Positions 8,067 through 17,299 of a stretch of 64,000 bases of DNA are shown here, piece after piece. Each line of letters starts with the position of its first letter. Within the stretch, counting starts at the first letter, position 1. Source of the DNA: Aristaeella hokkaidonensis (GTDB taxonomy: Bacteria; Bacillota; Clostridia; Christensenellales; Aristaeellaceae); assembly GCF_018128945.1 (NCBI RefSeq), contig NZ_CP068393.1:62001-126000 (forward strand), written 5' to 3'. Below the pieces are notes generated by a model. That model was not told the origin of the DNA. It saw only the letters and a list, made by a program, of their open reading frames with translations, and did not search any database. Position numbers and translations under genes: made by a program.

Positions 8067-9116
8067 TTACAGTTTGCGGAAACCCAGCTGCGCGCCGCAG
8101 CTTTCGCGGACGACGAGGGTGGCTTCCCGGACCATGGCAAAGGAACGGGAAGAGGATTCCCGGGCCAGCAGCAGCTCCCGTATGGCACTGCGGGCCATTT
8201 CCTCCGGGTGAAGATCCACCGAGGTCAGGGAAGGATCTGTATAGGCACAGAAGAACTGATTGTCGCAGCCGATGATTGCCATGTCATCGGGGAGCTTCAG
8301 CCCCATTTTCTTCAGCTGTTTCATAACACCGAGGGCTACCAGATCATTGAAGGTCACGATGGCGCTGGGCCAGCGGCTGCGATCCAGGCCGGAAAGCATC
8401 CGGAGAACGGCACGTTCACCACTTTCCATATCATAACCGGCGTCCACGTGGTAGGCGGGATCATCCGGCAGATCCATCAGCCGAAGCTGCTCCAGGAAGC
8501 CGACGCCCCGGCGGGAGGTATCCCGGCTGTGCATGGAGCCGCCGAGGAAGGCGATGCGCCGGTGCCCCAGGGTGTGGAGATGACGGATGGGAAGCCGGGA
8601 ACAATTGACCAGGTCGCTCTGGATGCAGATGCATTCCAGCGAAACGTCATCCGGGCAGATGGTGGCAACCGGCATATACTTGCCGAGCCGCTCCAGCGCG
8701 ACGTTCAGGTCATCCCGGTCAGCCGACCAGATGCTTCCCGCGAACAGCACGCCGTCCATACGGCAGCGGATCAGTTCGTTAACAATCTCGGGTGAGATGG
8801 CCTGGTTTTCCATGGTCTGGAAGAGACGGACGCTGCATCCGTTCTTTTCCGCTTCCCAATAGGCGGCATCGAAAATCCGGTTGAAATACAGGTTGGACAC
8901 GACGGGGAGGACCAGGGCCAGGGTGCGGGTGCGCCCGCCTTCCAGGTTCTGTGCGGAAAGGCTGGGGGTATAGTCATGAGCGTCAATGATCTGCTGGACC
9001 TTTACCCGGGTGGCCTCGCTGACGTGAGGGTCATGCCGGAAGACACGCGTGACCGTGGCGGTGGAGACTCCGGCCTCCCGGGCAATATCGTAAATGGTCA
9101 CTTTTTTGCTCATCAT
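8067..9116 (-). CDS. LacI-family transcriptional regulator of the uronate/rhamnose glycan locus
   Basis: About 349 residues. The N-terminal LacI helix-turn-helix reads VTIYDIAREAGVSTATVTRVF (residues 5-25), followed by the hinge SLSAQNLEGG and a periplasmic-binding-protein-like effector domain (TLALVLPVV onward, IIGCDNQFFCAYTDPSLTSV). It is divergent from the ABC transporter at 9378, with two LacI-type operators between them, so it most likely represses that operon and itself until a sugar inducer binds. ATG 9116 and 9113 are adjacent candidate starts after AGGTGAG. A GTG at 9122 is also in frame but overlaps the ribosome site. Confidence 0.85.
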   Translation of the reverse strand: MMSKKVTIYDIAREAGVSTATVTRVFRHDPHVSEATRVKVQQIIDAHDYTPSLSAQNLEGGRTRTLALVLPVVSNLYFNRIFDAAYWEAEKNGCSVRLFQTMENQAISPEIVNELIRCRMDGVLFAGSIWSADRDDLNVALERLGKYMPVATICPDDVSLECICIQSDLVNCSRLPIRHLHTLGHRRIAFLGGSMHSRDTSRRGVGFLEQLRLMDLPDDPAYHVDAGYDMESGERAVLRMLSGLDRSRWPSAIVTFNDLVALGVMKQLKKMGLKLPDDMAIIGCDNQFFCAYTDPSLTSVDLHPEEMARSAIRELLLARESSSRSFAMVREATLVVRESCGAQLGFRKL

Positions 9117-9143
9117 TCTCACCTGTTTCTGATCTTTGTCAGC

Positions 9144-9172
9144 ATGATACCATGACGGAATCTGAAAAGCAA
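9144..9172 (-). promoter_or_regulatory. Promoter of the LacI regulator gene
   Basis: On the minus strand TTGCTT (9167-9172), 17 nt and TATCAT (9144-9149). The operator at 9178-9193 lies just upstream of the -35. Confidence 0.6.
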
Positions 9173-9177
9173 GAAAA

Positions 9178-9193
9178 ATGTTACCGATAACAT
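9178..9193. promoter_or_regulatory. LacI-type operator O1
   Basis: ATGTTACCGATAACAT is a 16-bp palindrome with one mismatched pair, of the TGTTACCGGTAACA class bound by LacI-family repressors. It sits between the divergent promoters. Confidence 0.7.
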
Positions 9194-9236
9194 ATATTTT
9201 GTATCAGAAAAAACGATCAATTATGGGAAATAACAC

Positions 9237-9265
9237 TTGACAATAAGGGATAAAAACCATAATAT
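9237..9265 (+). promoter_or_regulatory. Promoter of the glycan ABC transporter operon
   Basis: Perfect TTGACA (9237-9242), 17-nt spacer and TAATAT (9260-9265), leaving a leader of about 105 bases. Confidence 0.8.
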
Positions 9266-9331
9266 TTAGACAAAGACAGGGAAACGGAAAGGTAAACGGC
9301 ATAGAGAACAGGATTTCATATGCTCCAGGTC

Positions 9332-9347
9332 GTGAAACCGATAACAT
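9332..9347. promoter_or_regulatory. LacI-type operator O2 in the leader
   Basis: GTGAAACCGATAACAT shares the CCGATAACAT half with O1 (154 bp away) and lies downstream of the promoter, which suits roadblock or looping repression. Confidence 0.5.
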
Positions 9348-9377
9348 TCCCTAACAATGATTGAGGAGGAACCTATC

Positions 9378-10613
9378 ATGAAGAAAATGCTGTCAGTACT
9401 GCTTGCCGTGATGCTGATGATGTCGCTGCTGGCCGTACCCGCCCTGGCCGAGGACCAGGTGCTGACCGTGGTGACATGGGATGCCACCACAACCCCTTAC
9501 CTGATTGCCCAGAAGGATGCTTTTGAAGCCTCCCATCCCGGCGTCACCATCGAGTATGTGGACGTCGCTTCCCAGGATTACGCTGTGAAGGCGACCACCA
9601 TGCTCGAAGGCGGAGACACGAGCGACATTTTCATGATCAAGGAAATTGACAACCTGATCAACTGGCAGGCTCAGGGCTTCGCAGCTCCGCTGGATACGAA
9701 CGGATATGATATGTCCGGATTCGTAGGTACTGAAGTAAACTATGCCGTGGACGGTGTGCAGTATGCCATTCCGTTCCGCAGCGACTTCTGGGTGCTGTTC
9801 TACAACAAGGATCTGTTCGACGCTGCCGGTGTGGAACTGCCCACCAATGACATGACCTGGGATCAGTACGCTGAGCTGGCCAAGAAGATGACCGACAAGG
9901 ATAAGGGCATCTACGGAACCCATTATCACACCTGGCTGTCCGCCGTGGTGAACTGGGCTGTGTGCGACGGCGTGAATACACTGGCTGACAAAAACTATGA
10001 CGACCTGCTTTACTTCTACAAGCTGTATCAGGATCTGGAAGATTCCGGCGCCTGCATGAGCTATGCGGATCTGAAGGCCGCCGGCCTGCACTACTCCGCT
10101 GCTTTTGCCAACGGCAACATCGCCATGCTGCCCATGGGCTACTGGTACGTGTCCACGCTGATTGGCTACAACAAGGACGGCACCTGCAACTTCAACTGGG
10201 GCATCACCGCTGTTCCGCACGCTGAGGGCGTGGCCGCAGGTTCTTCCTTCGGCAACCTGACCGGTGCGATGATCAACGCCAAGTCCGAGAAGAAGGATCT
10301 GGCCTGGGAGTACATCTCCTGGCTGGGCGGCGTGGAAGGCGCCAAGGCTACGGCTTCCGTCGGTGCCCGTCCCGCGTGGGTTTCCGAAGAAGTGGCCGCC
10401 AGCATGTCTTCTGTGGAAGGCTTCCCGGCTGACGAGACCAGCAAGGGCGCCCTGCTGCCCGCCGCTGTGGCAATGGAATGGCCGGTGGCTGAAAAGGTCG
10501 CTGACATCAAGACGATCGTGAATGAAGAACACAGCATGATCATGGCTCGTGAAATCACCCCCGAAGAGGGTATCGAAGAGATGAACGAGCGGGTGGCTGA
10601 ACTGTTCGAATAA
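9378..10613 (+). CDS. Sugar ABC transporter substrate-binding protein
   Basis: Extracellular family-1 solute-binding protein, 411 residues, that captures an oligosaccharide for the two permeases downstream. Signal peptide at residues 1-23 (MLSVLLAVMLMMSLLAVPALAE). No lipobox cysteine is visible, unusual for a Gram-positive binding protein, so anchoring is uncertain. Mature features are LTVVTWDATT, YAIPFRSDFWVLFYNKDLFDAAG and ETSKGALLPAAVAME, typical of this family. ATG 9378 follows GAGGAGGAACC; an upstream in-frame ATG at 9357 lies before the ribosome site. No ATPase gene is in the operon, so a shared MsmK/UgpC-type ATPase elsewhere is likely. The 3' hairpin probably makes its transcript more abundant than those of the permeases. 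Confidence 0.88.
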   Translation: MKKMLSVLLAVMLMMSLLAVPALAEDQVLTVVTWDATTTPYLIAQKDAFEASHPGVTIEYVDVASQDYAVKATTMLEGGDTSDIFMIKEIDNLINWQAQGFAAPLDTNGYDMSGFVGTEVNYAVDGVQYAIPFRSDFWVLFYNKDLFDAAGVELPTNDMTWDQYAELAKKMTDKDKGIYGTHYHTWLSAVVNWAVCDGVNTLADKNYDDLLYFYKLYQDLEDSGACMSYADLKAAGLHYSAAFANGNIAMLPMGYWYVSTLIGYNKDGTCNFNWGITAVPHAEGVAAGSSFGNLTGAMINAKSEKKDLAWEYISWLGGVEGAKATASVGARPAWVSEEVAASMSSVEGFPADETSKGALLPAAVAMEWPVAEKVADIKTIVNEEHSMIMAREITPEEGIEEMNERVAELFE

Positions 10614-10638
10614 TCCCTGATCAGGATATAACCCCCAG

Positions 10639-10671
10639 GCAGGGAAGGCTGCTTGCCTTCCCTGCTTTTTT
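10639..10671 (+). terminator. Intercistronic terminator after the binding protein gene
   Basis: A perfect 11-bp stem (10639-10649 with 10655-10665), 5-nt loop and six Ts. Partial termination here would raise the ratio of binding protein to permeases. Confidence 0.85.
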
Positions 10672-10699
10672 CAGAACACGGGAAAGGAAACGATGACAC

Positions 10700-11656
10700 A
10701 TGAGCCAGTCGGAAGTAAGAAAAGTCCGGTACAGGATGGGCAAGCTGGAAAGAAAGAATACGCTGGTGGCATATTCTTTCCTGGCGCCTAACTTTATCGG
10801 GTTTGCGGTCTTTACACTGGTGCCGGTGATCTGCGCCATTGCCCTGTCACTGTTTGAGTGGAACGGCGGAGACATCTCCAAGCTGAAGTTTGTCGGACTG
10901 GACAACTACGCGACGATCTTTGCCACGAAAAAGGTGGCGGAGAAAGGCCTTGCTTACTTTTTTAACCGGGCGGACCTGGGCATCGCATTGAAAAACACGG
11001 TGTATTATACGGTGGTTACCGTACCGCTGACGATTATATGCGCACTGGCGCTGGCGCTGCTGCTGAACAAAATCAGGGGCGCGGTGTTCTTCCGGACCGT
11101 TTTCTTCTTTCCCTATGTTTCCTCGATGGTGGCGATCTGCGTCTGCTGGTCCTTCATGCTGATGAAGGACGGCCCGGTGAACCAGATCATCATGGCACTG
11201 GGAATCAACTTCAACAAAGGCTGGACGGCGGACAGCACGATGGCCATCTGGTCCATCATCCTGGTAAGCGTATGGCGGAACATGGGATACTACATGGTTC
11301 TTTACCTGGCCGCCTTGCAGGGGATTCCCCGTGAACTGATGGAAGCGGCTACAGTGGATGGCGCAAATAAGTGGCAGCAGTTCTGGCATGTGACACTGCC
11401 GCAGCTGAAACCCACCACCTTCTTTGTTTCCGTGATGATGGTGATTTCCTGCTTCAAAATCTACGACGTGGTGGCTATCATGACGGACGGAGGTCCCGGC
11501 CGGGCAACCAAGATGCTGGTGACCTACATCTATGACGAGGCCTTCATCAAGGTACGGTACGGCCAGGCCAGCGCCATTTCCATGGTGCTGCTTGTGATCG
11601 TGCTGCTTGTGACGATTATCCAGTTCGGCTCCGAGAAGAAGTTCTCGAATGACTGA
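10700..11656 (+). CDS. Sugar ABC transporter permease, MalF type
   Basis: Inner-membrane subunit of about 318 residues with six predicted membrane segments (first: APNFIGFAVFTLVPVICAIALSLF). The EAA loop that contacts the ATPase is at EAATVDGANKWQQFWHVTLP near residues 215-235. It pairs with the MalG-type permease that follows after 18 bases and with the upstream binding protein. AAAGGAAACG precedes the ATG. Substrate cannot be read from permease sequence; the neighbours point to an unsaturated-uronate or glucuronide oligosaccharide. Confidence 0.9.
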   Translation: MSQSEVRKVRYRMGKLERKNTLVAYSFLAPNFIGFAVFTLVPVICAIALSLFEWNGGDISKLKFVGLDNYATIFATKKVAEKGLAYFFNRADLGIALKNTVYYTVVTVPLTIICALALALLLNKIRGAVFFRTVFFFPYVSSMVAICVCWSFMLMKDGPVNQIIMALGINFNKGWTADSTMAIWSIILVSVWRNMGYYMVLYLAALQGIPRELMEAATVDGANKWQQFWHVTLPQLKPTTFFVSVMMVISCFKIYDVVAIMTDGGPGRATKMLVTYIYDEAFIKVRYGQASAISMVLLVIVLLVTIIQFGSEKKFSND

Positions 11657-11674
11657 GAAAGGAGGAGATGAATC

Positions 11675-12541
11675 ATGGAAACGGCTGTTCACAGCAGGGA
11701 AATCCGGAAGGATAACCCGACACTGCATAAGATTCTGAGAAGCATCATCTGGATTCTGCTGATCCTGCTGACTGCCTTCACGCTGATTCCCTTTGTGTGG
11801 ATGATCTCCTCCTCGCTGAAGCTGGACAGGGAAGTATTTGCTTTCCCGATGCGCTGGATTCCGGAGACCTTTCACTGGGAGAACTACTCCCTGATCTGGC
11901 AGAAGGTGCCGCTGGTAACTTATTTTAAAAATACCGCGTTTATCGCGATTGTGGTCACGCTGCTCCAGACGCTGACCTCCTCCTTCGCGGCTTATGCATT
12001 CGCGAAACTGAATTTCCGCGGGAGAGACGTGCTTTTCCTTTGCTATATCGGCACGATCGCGGTGCCTTGGCAGGCCTACATGCTGCCCCAGTTCATCATG
12101 ATGCGGTCCATCGGATTGTATGATACGCTGTGGGCCATGGTTGTGCTGCAGGCGTTCTCGGCGTTCGGCGTGTTCCTGATGCGGCAGTTCTACCGTTCAA
12201 TTCCCACTGAGCTTTGCGAGGCGGCGAGGCTGGACGGACTGAGCGAATACGGTATCTGGGCGCGCATTATGCTGCCGCTTTCCAAGGCGGCCATCGCGAC
12301 ACTGGTGATCTTCACGTTTGTAAACACCTGGAACGATTATATGGGCCCGATGATTTACCTGACCCGGGATATCAACAAGACGGTGCAGGTGGGCCTGCGG
12401 CGCTTTATCCAGGAAAACTCCAGCGATTATCACCTGATCATGGCGGCGTCACTCTGTTCGCTGCTGCCGGTATCGGTGGTATTCCTGTGCCTGCAGCGGT
12501 ATTTCATTGAAGGGATCGCCACCTCAGGACTGAAGGGCTGA
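11675..12541 (+). CDS. Sugar ABC transporter permease, MalG type
   Basis: Second membrane subunit, 288 residues, six predicted membrane spans beginning at about residue 21 (IIWILLILLTAFTLIPFVWM). The EAA motif is CEAARLDGLSEYGIWARIML near residues 182-201. The gene starts after GGAGGAGATGAATC and is followed closely by the lyase-like gene, so import and depolymerisation genes share one transcript. Confidence 0.9.
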   Translation: METAVHSREIRKDNPTLHKILRSIIWILLILLTAFTLIPFVWMISSSLKLDREVFAFPMRWIPETFHWENYSLIWQKVPLVTYFKNTAFIAIVVTLLQTLTSSFAAYAFAKLNFRGRDVLFLCYIGTIAVPWQAYMLPQFIMMRSIGLYDTLWAMVVLQAFSAFGVFLMRQFYRSIPTELCEAARLDGLSEYGIWARIMLPLSKAAIATLVIFTFVNTWNDYMGPMIYLTRDINKTVQVGLRRFIQENSSDYHLIMAASLCSLLPVSVVFLCLQRYFIEGIATSGLKG

Positions 12542-12555
12542 TCCGGGAGGCTAAA

Positions 12556-14385
12556 ATGCTGACAGCTTTCTTACGGGAGCATCCGATGCGCGAACTGCTG
12601 AAGGGCGGAACGCGCAGGCTGTATCCGCCGGCTGAAGACCGTAAGGCCTGGGACGGAATCCCGGCGGGATACAGGAGGGAAATCCGGAAAATGGCGGAGG
12701 ATTACGCGAAGACGGATTATCCGCTCCGCACTGTGTCAGGGTTCCTGGCTTTTGTCCGGATCGGTGACCGGCAGGCGGATGAAAAGCCGTATTTTACCCG
12801 CCGTCGGAAACTCTGTGCCGCCGTGATGAACTGCTGCGCCTTTCCGGATGCGGAAATGGATGACGTTCTGAACGGAATCTGGCTTCTGTGCGAGGAAAGC
12901 AGCTGGGTGATCAGCGCGCATAACGTTAACCCGATTCCGGGAGCACCAAAGGCAGCGGAATATCCGCTGCCGGACGTCCGGAAACCCTATATTGATCTGT
13001 TCAGCGCCCAGACCGGTATGATCCTGGCACTGACAACGTCGCTGCTGGGAAAACGGCTGGACGCTGTTTCACCGATGATTCGGAAACGGATCACAGAGGA
13101 GATCCGGAGGCGGATCCTGCGTCCGTTTATGAAGACGGATGATTTCTGGTGGATGGGAGTCCGGCGGAAGGATCTGAACAACTGGACGCCGTGGATTCTG
13201 TCCAACATTATGGTGTGCGCTGTGCTGGATCCTATGCCAGCAGGAAACCTGTCGACATTACTGACCCGTGCGTGCGGGATGCTGGACCGCTATATCGCGA
13301 TCCTGCCGGAGGACGGCGGATGCGATGAGGGAGCAGGTTACTGGAACATGGCCGGCGGCGCGTTGCTGGACTGCCTGACGCTGCTGGAAACTGTTACGGG
13401 AGGCCGGATGACCTTCCGGGAGAATGAAAAGATCCGGAATATCCTGCGGTTCCCGTTGACGATGGAGATGGGGAACGGCTGGTTTGCCAATTTTGCGGAC
13501 TGCGACGCCCGTCCCTTTATCAGCGGGGAACGGATGGAAACAGCAGGACGGATGCTGAAGGATCCGGCGCTCACCGTACTGGGAACGCGGATGCGGGGGA
13601 CCATTGCGGATCAGCTGAACGACGTACCGCACCTGACCCGGGCACTTGACCTGATTTTCCATGTACCAGCCGATAAAACAGACCTGAGTGCCGATAAACC
13701 GGAGGATGCGTATCTGCCGGATCTGCAGGTGCGACTGGTCCGCCGGGACAGATGGACGCTTGCCTGCAAGGGCGGACACAACGGAGAAAGCCACAACCAT
13801 AATGATATCGGCTCCTTTATCCTTTTCCTGGACGGAGAACCGGAGGTAGTGGACGCAGGCAATATGGTCTATACCGCAAAGACGTTCTCGGAAGAACGCT
13901 ATACGCTGTGGAACGTCCGGGCGGAATGGCATAACCTGCCGGTGATCGGCGGGCATGAACAGCGGGAGGGCGCAGAGCATACGGCCCGGAATGTGAGCAT
14001 GACGCCGGACGGCATGGAAATGAACCTGGAAGCCGCTTATGACGAAAAAGCAGGTATCCGGGAACTGAAACGCAGCTTCACGCTGACAAAGGGCGGCCTG
14101 AAGCTGACAGATGCAGGAAGCCTTCGAAAGGGACAGGAGATTACCTGGATCTTCCTGCTGCGCAGGAAGCCGGTATGGGAAAACGGACAGGTCAGGGCGG
14201 GAAACCTGATCATCCGCTGCCCGGAGGGACTGGAATATACAGCAGAAGAAAAACCGGTGACAGATCCGCGGATGGCCCGCAGCTGGCCGGGAAGCCTCTG
14301 GCGGATCAGACTGAAGAGCGAAAAGCTGGAACGATTCCGGATGACATTTGAGTTTGCAGCAGCGGACCGGGAGGCGTCGAAATGA
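12556..14385 (+). CDS. Heparinase II/III-family polysaccharide lyase-like protein
   Basis: 609 residues without a signal peptide, so it should act in the cytoplasm on imported oligosaccharides. An alpha-helical toroid (residues 1 to about 380) precedes a beta-sandwich domain. Motifs are NLNNWTPWI-like KDLNNWTPWILSN, GCDEGAGYWN (near 256) and the heparinase II/III signature GGHNGESHNHNDIGSF (near 410), where His and Asn residues surround the catalytic site. Such enzymes cleave uronate-containing glycans by beta-elimination and leave an unsaturated uronate, matching the GH88, KduI and KduD genes downstream. Exact substrate is unknown. The stop overlaps the next start as ATGA. Confidence 0.75.
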   Translation: MLTAFLREHPMRELLKGGTRRLYPPAEDRKAWDGIPAGYRREIRKMAEDYAKTDYPLRTVSGFLAFVRIGDRQADEKPYFTRRRKLCAAVMNCCAFPDAEMDDVLNGIWLLCEESSWVISAHNVNPIPGAPKAAEYPLPDVRKPYIDLFSAQTGMILALTTSLLGKRLDAVSPMIRKRITEEIRRRILRPFMKTDDFWWMGVRRKDLNNWTPWILSNIMVCAVLDPMPAGNLSTLLTRACGMLDRYIAILPEDGGCDEGAGYWNMAGGALLDCLTLLETVTGGRMTFRENEKIRNILRFPLTMEMGNGWFANFADCDARPFISGERMETAGRMLKDPALTVLGTRMRGTIADQLNDVPHLTRALDLIFHVPADKTDLSADKPEDAYLPDLQVRLVRRDRWTLACKGGHNGESHNHNDIGSFILFLDGEPEVVDAGNMVYTAKTFSEERYTLWNVRAEWHNLPVIGGHEQREGAEHTARNVSMTPDGMEMNLEAAYDEKAGIRELKRSFTLTKGGLKLTDAGSLRKGQEITWIFLLRRKPVWENGQVRAGNLIIRCPEGLEYTAEEKPVTDPRMARSWPGSLWRIRLKSEKLERFRMTFEFAAADREASK

Positions 14386-16184
14386 ACGGAACAAACGATT
14401 CCCTACGTACACGGCGGGACCTGGTGCAGGCGGCAACGGCAATCCTGCAGCCCCTGACATCCTGCATGACGCCGGGAAAGGCCCGGATTTACGTCGGCAA
14501 CGGATCCGCCCATTATGCCGAAGACGTGGCCGGAATGGAATGTTGGAGCAGGGCACTGTGGGCACTGGTTCCGATGCTGATGGGGAAGTGCCCTGAAGCG
14601 GAGGCCCTCTGGCCGCTGTGGCAGGAAGGCATGATCCACGGAACGGATCCGGGACATGAGGAGTACTGGGGGACTATCCGTGACTATGACCAGCGGATGG
14701 TGGAAATGGCTGTCATCGGATGCGGCTTATGCTTTGTGCCTGAATATTTCTGGAATCCGCTGAATGAAAGCCAGCGGCAGCATCTGTATGACTGGCTGAA
14801 TCAGATCAACCTGTATGACATGCCGAAAAACAACTGGCGGTTCTTCCGGATCCTGGTGAACATCGGCTTCCTGAAAAACGGAATGCCGGTGGATGAAGAC
14901 CGGATGCGGGAAGATATGGATCTCATGGAAAGTCACTATACCGCCGACGGCTGGTATTTTGACTATCCGACCAAACGGGATTATTACACGCTGTGGGGTT
15001 TTCATTTCTACAGCCTGCTGTATGCAGCGGTGATGGACAGGGAAGACCCGGAAAGATGTGTCCGGATCCGGGAAAGGGCGGCGCTGATTGCACCGAGATT
15101 CGCCTGCTGGTTTGACCGGGAGGGAAGGGGCCTGCCTTACGGAAGAAGCCTGACCTACCGCTTCTGCCAGAGCTCCTTCTGGGCAGCGGCGGCTTTTGCC
15201 GGGGTGGAATGCCGTACGCCGGACATCGGACAGATGAAGCATCTGCTGCTGAACAACCTGCGGTTCTGGCTGAACCGGCCGATCTTTGACCGGGGCGGCG
15301 CCCTGACTGTGGGATACGGTTACCCCAACCTGTGTGCGGCGGAAGGATACAACGCGCAGGGATCTCCCTACTGGGCGCTGAAAACCTTCTGGATCCTGGC
15401 ACTGCCGGAGGAACATGCCTTCTGGCAGGCAGAAGAGAAAGAGTACCTGCCGCCGGAGCGCTTCCTGGATGAACAGGTACGGCTGCTGCTGACACGCGAT
15501 CCGGAAAACCGGCAGGTGGTGGCGTATACAGTGGGCAATCATGCCTGGGAGCATATGCACGAGGACGAGAAATACGAAAAGTTTGCGTATTCGTCCCAGT
15601 TCGCTTTCTCCGTGGCAAAAGAGGAATCCGCGCTGAACCGGGGCGCCTATGACAGCATGCTGGCGGTGCGCGCCGAAGGCCGGGACTTATGGCATGTGCG
15701 CAGCGGCTGCGAAAAATACCGGCTGGCGGAAGACCGGATTTCATTCACCTGGAGCCCGATGAACGGGGTGACGATTGACACGGTGATTGTCCCGGCCGGC
15801 ATGTGGCATGTGAGGAGACATGTCATCCGTACAGACGTTACCCTGGAAGCGGCGGAAGGAGCATTTTCCGTGCCCCGGGACTGGGCGGGGGCAAGGCCCT
15901 GTGACCGGATCAGAACAACTACAAATGCAGGCGAAGGATATGCCTCGGCTGCGGGTGAACGGGGAACAAGCGTGATCTATGGCCTGGAAGGCTATGCGAA
16001 GGGGGAAGTCATCGTGACCGAACCCAATACAAACCTGATGGAACCGCGGTGTGTGCTGCCGACGCTGCACAGCCGGCTGGAACCGGGTGAACATAAACTT
16101 CTGTGCGCGGTGTACGCTGATGCCGGGAACAATCTGCCGGACGGAATACCCGAGGAGGTAAAAAAACTTGCTGGAACGCTATGA
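14382..16184 (+). CDS. DUF2264-family protein
   Basis: 600-residue cytoplasmic protein of the DUF2264 type, found in glycan-utilisation loci. Motifs include AHYAEDVAGMECWSRALWA near residue 45, DYDQRMVEMAVIG, NNWRFFRILVNIGFLKNG and DGWYFDYPTKRDYYTLWGFHFY, which suggest an (alpha/alpha) toroid N-terminal half, then a beta-rich C-terminal half. It overlaps the upstream lyase gene by four bases (ATGA), so the two are translationally coupled. I infer a glycan-degrading role, possibly lyase-like, from context. No biochemical function can be assigned from sequence alone. Confidence 0.7.
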   Translation: MNGTNDSLRTRRDLVQAATAILQPLTSCMTPGKARIYVGNGSAHYAEDVAGMECWSRALWALVPMLMGKCPEAEALWPLWQEGMIHGTDPGHEEYWGTIRDYDQRMVEMAVIGCGLCFVPEYFWNPLNESQRQHLYDWLNQINLYDMPKNNWRFFRILVNIGFLKNGMPVDEDRMREDMDLMESHYTADGWYFDYPTKRDYYTLWGFHFYSLLYAAVMDREDPERCVRIRERAALIAPRFACWFDREGRGLPYGRSLTYRFCQSSFWAAAAFAGVECRTPDIGQMKHLLLNNLRFWLNRPIFDRGGALTVGYGYPNLCAAEGYNAQGSPYWALKTFWILALPEEHAFWQAEEKEYLPPERFLDEQVRLLLTRDPENRQVVAYTVGNHAWEHMHEDEKYEKFAYSSQFAFSVAKEESALNRGAYDSMLAVRAEGRDLWHVRSGCEKYRLAEDRISFTWSPMNGVTIDTVIVPAGMWHVRRHVIRTDVTLEAAEGAFSVPRDWAGARPCDRIRTTTNAGEGYASAAGERGTSVIYGLEGYAKGEVIVTEPNTNLMEPRCVLPTLHSRLEPGEHKLLCAVYADAGNNLPDGIPEEVKKLAGTL

Positions 16185-17277
16185 AGAAGCACTGAGCCGG
16201 ATCGCCGGAAAATACAGGAAAACCGCGGAAGCGGCAGCAGAGGCCGGGATTATTCCTTACCAGAGCGCGGGCGGGAAATGGATCACCAGTCCCTATGACG
16301 GGAACAGCTGGTGGACCGGAGGATTCTGGCCGGGCCTGATGTGGCAGCTGTGGGTGCTGACAGGAGACAGTTTCTTCCGGCAAGAGGCACGCCGGGCTGA
16401 AAAACTGCTGACGGAGGAGTTCCGTTCCTTCCGGCTGCTGAACCATGACGTTGGTTTTATGTACCTGCTGTCCTGCGGAGCGGACGCCAAGCTGACAGGG
16501 GACGCACAGGCGGAGACAGATACACTGCATGCAGCCTCCTTGCTGATGGGACGGTTTAATCCTGCGGGATTCATCCGGGCATGGAACGAGCCGGAACGGA
16601 CGGGATATGCCATTATTGACTGTATGATGAACCTGAACCTGCTGTATCGTGCCAGCCGGGATACGGATGATCCGCGGTTCAGGCTGACGGCAAAAATCCA
16701 CGCCGACACAACCCTGCGGGAATTCCTGCGGGAGGACGGATCGGTAAGCCATATTATTGAGTTTGATCCGGAAAGCGGAAAGCGGATCCGGGAACACGCG
16801 GGGCAGGGCTGCGCACTGGGAAGCCAGTGGAGCCGGGGACAGGCCTGGGGCCTGTACGGATTTGCGCTGGCCGGGCGGCATCTGAAGGATGTGAAGTACA
16901 CAGAGGCGGCGAGGAAAATCGCCGGAAACTTCACAGCACATATCCGGGAGGACGGCCTGACAGACTGCGACTTCTGCCAGCCGGCGGAGGAGGAACGGAT
17001 TGACAATATTGCCGGGGCGATCGCGGCCTGCGGCCTGCAGGAACTGGCGTCGCTGACCGGTGAAGACACCTGGAACCAGCATGCGGAACGGCTGATTGAC
17101 GGAATGCTGGAACACTGTGCGGACTGGGGAAATGAACACTGCGGCATTCTCACCCGCTGCACGGCAAGCTACCATGACGACGGAGCCGGACGGCATACCA
17201 ATATAACCTACGGAGATTATTTCCTGGTGGAAGCACTGATGAAGTTCTGCGGCAAGGATCCGGAACTGTGGAGCTGA
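16168..17277 (+). CDS. GH88 unsaturated glucuronyl hydrolase
   Basis: Cytoplasmic hydrolase, 369 residues, that hydrates the 4,5 double bond of an unsaturated uronate at the non-reducing end left by lyases and releases 5-keto-4-deoxyuronate. The two conserved aspartates are visible as LNHDVGFMYLL (D94) and AIIDCMMNLNLLYR (D151). SQWSRGQAWGLYGF and GNSWWTGGFWPGLMW line the toroid pocket. It starts at TTG 16168, eight bases after GAGGAGGT, inside the end of the DUF2264 gene (17-bp overlap). Product flow is to KduI and KduD three and four genes downstream. Confidence 0.9.
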   Translation: MLERYEEALSRIAGKYRKTAEAAAEAGIIPYQSAGGKWITSPYDGNSWWTGGFWPGLMWQLWVLTGDSFFRQEARRAEKLLTEEFRSFRLLNHDVGFMYLLSCGADAKLTGDAQAETDTLHAASLLMGRFNPAGFIRAWNEPERTGYAIIDCMMNLNLLYRASRDTDDPRFRLTAKIHADTTLREFLREDGSVSHIIEFDPESGKRIREHAGQGCALGSQWSRGQAWGLYGFALAGRHLKDVKYTEAARKIAGNFTAHIREDGLTDCDFCQPAEEERIDNIAGAIAACGLQELASLTGEDTWNQHAERLIDGMLEHCADWGNEHCGILTRCTASYHDDGAGRHTNITYGDYFLVEALMKFCGKDPELWS

Positions 17278-17299
17278 GACAGGAAGGACGGAGAAAAAG

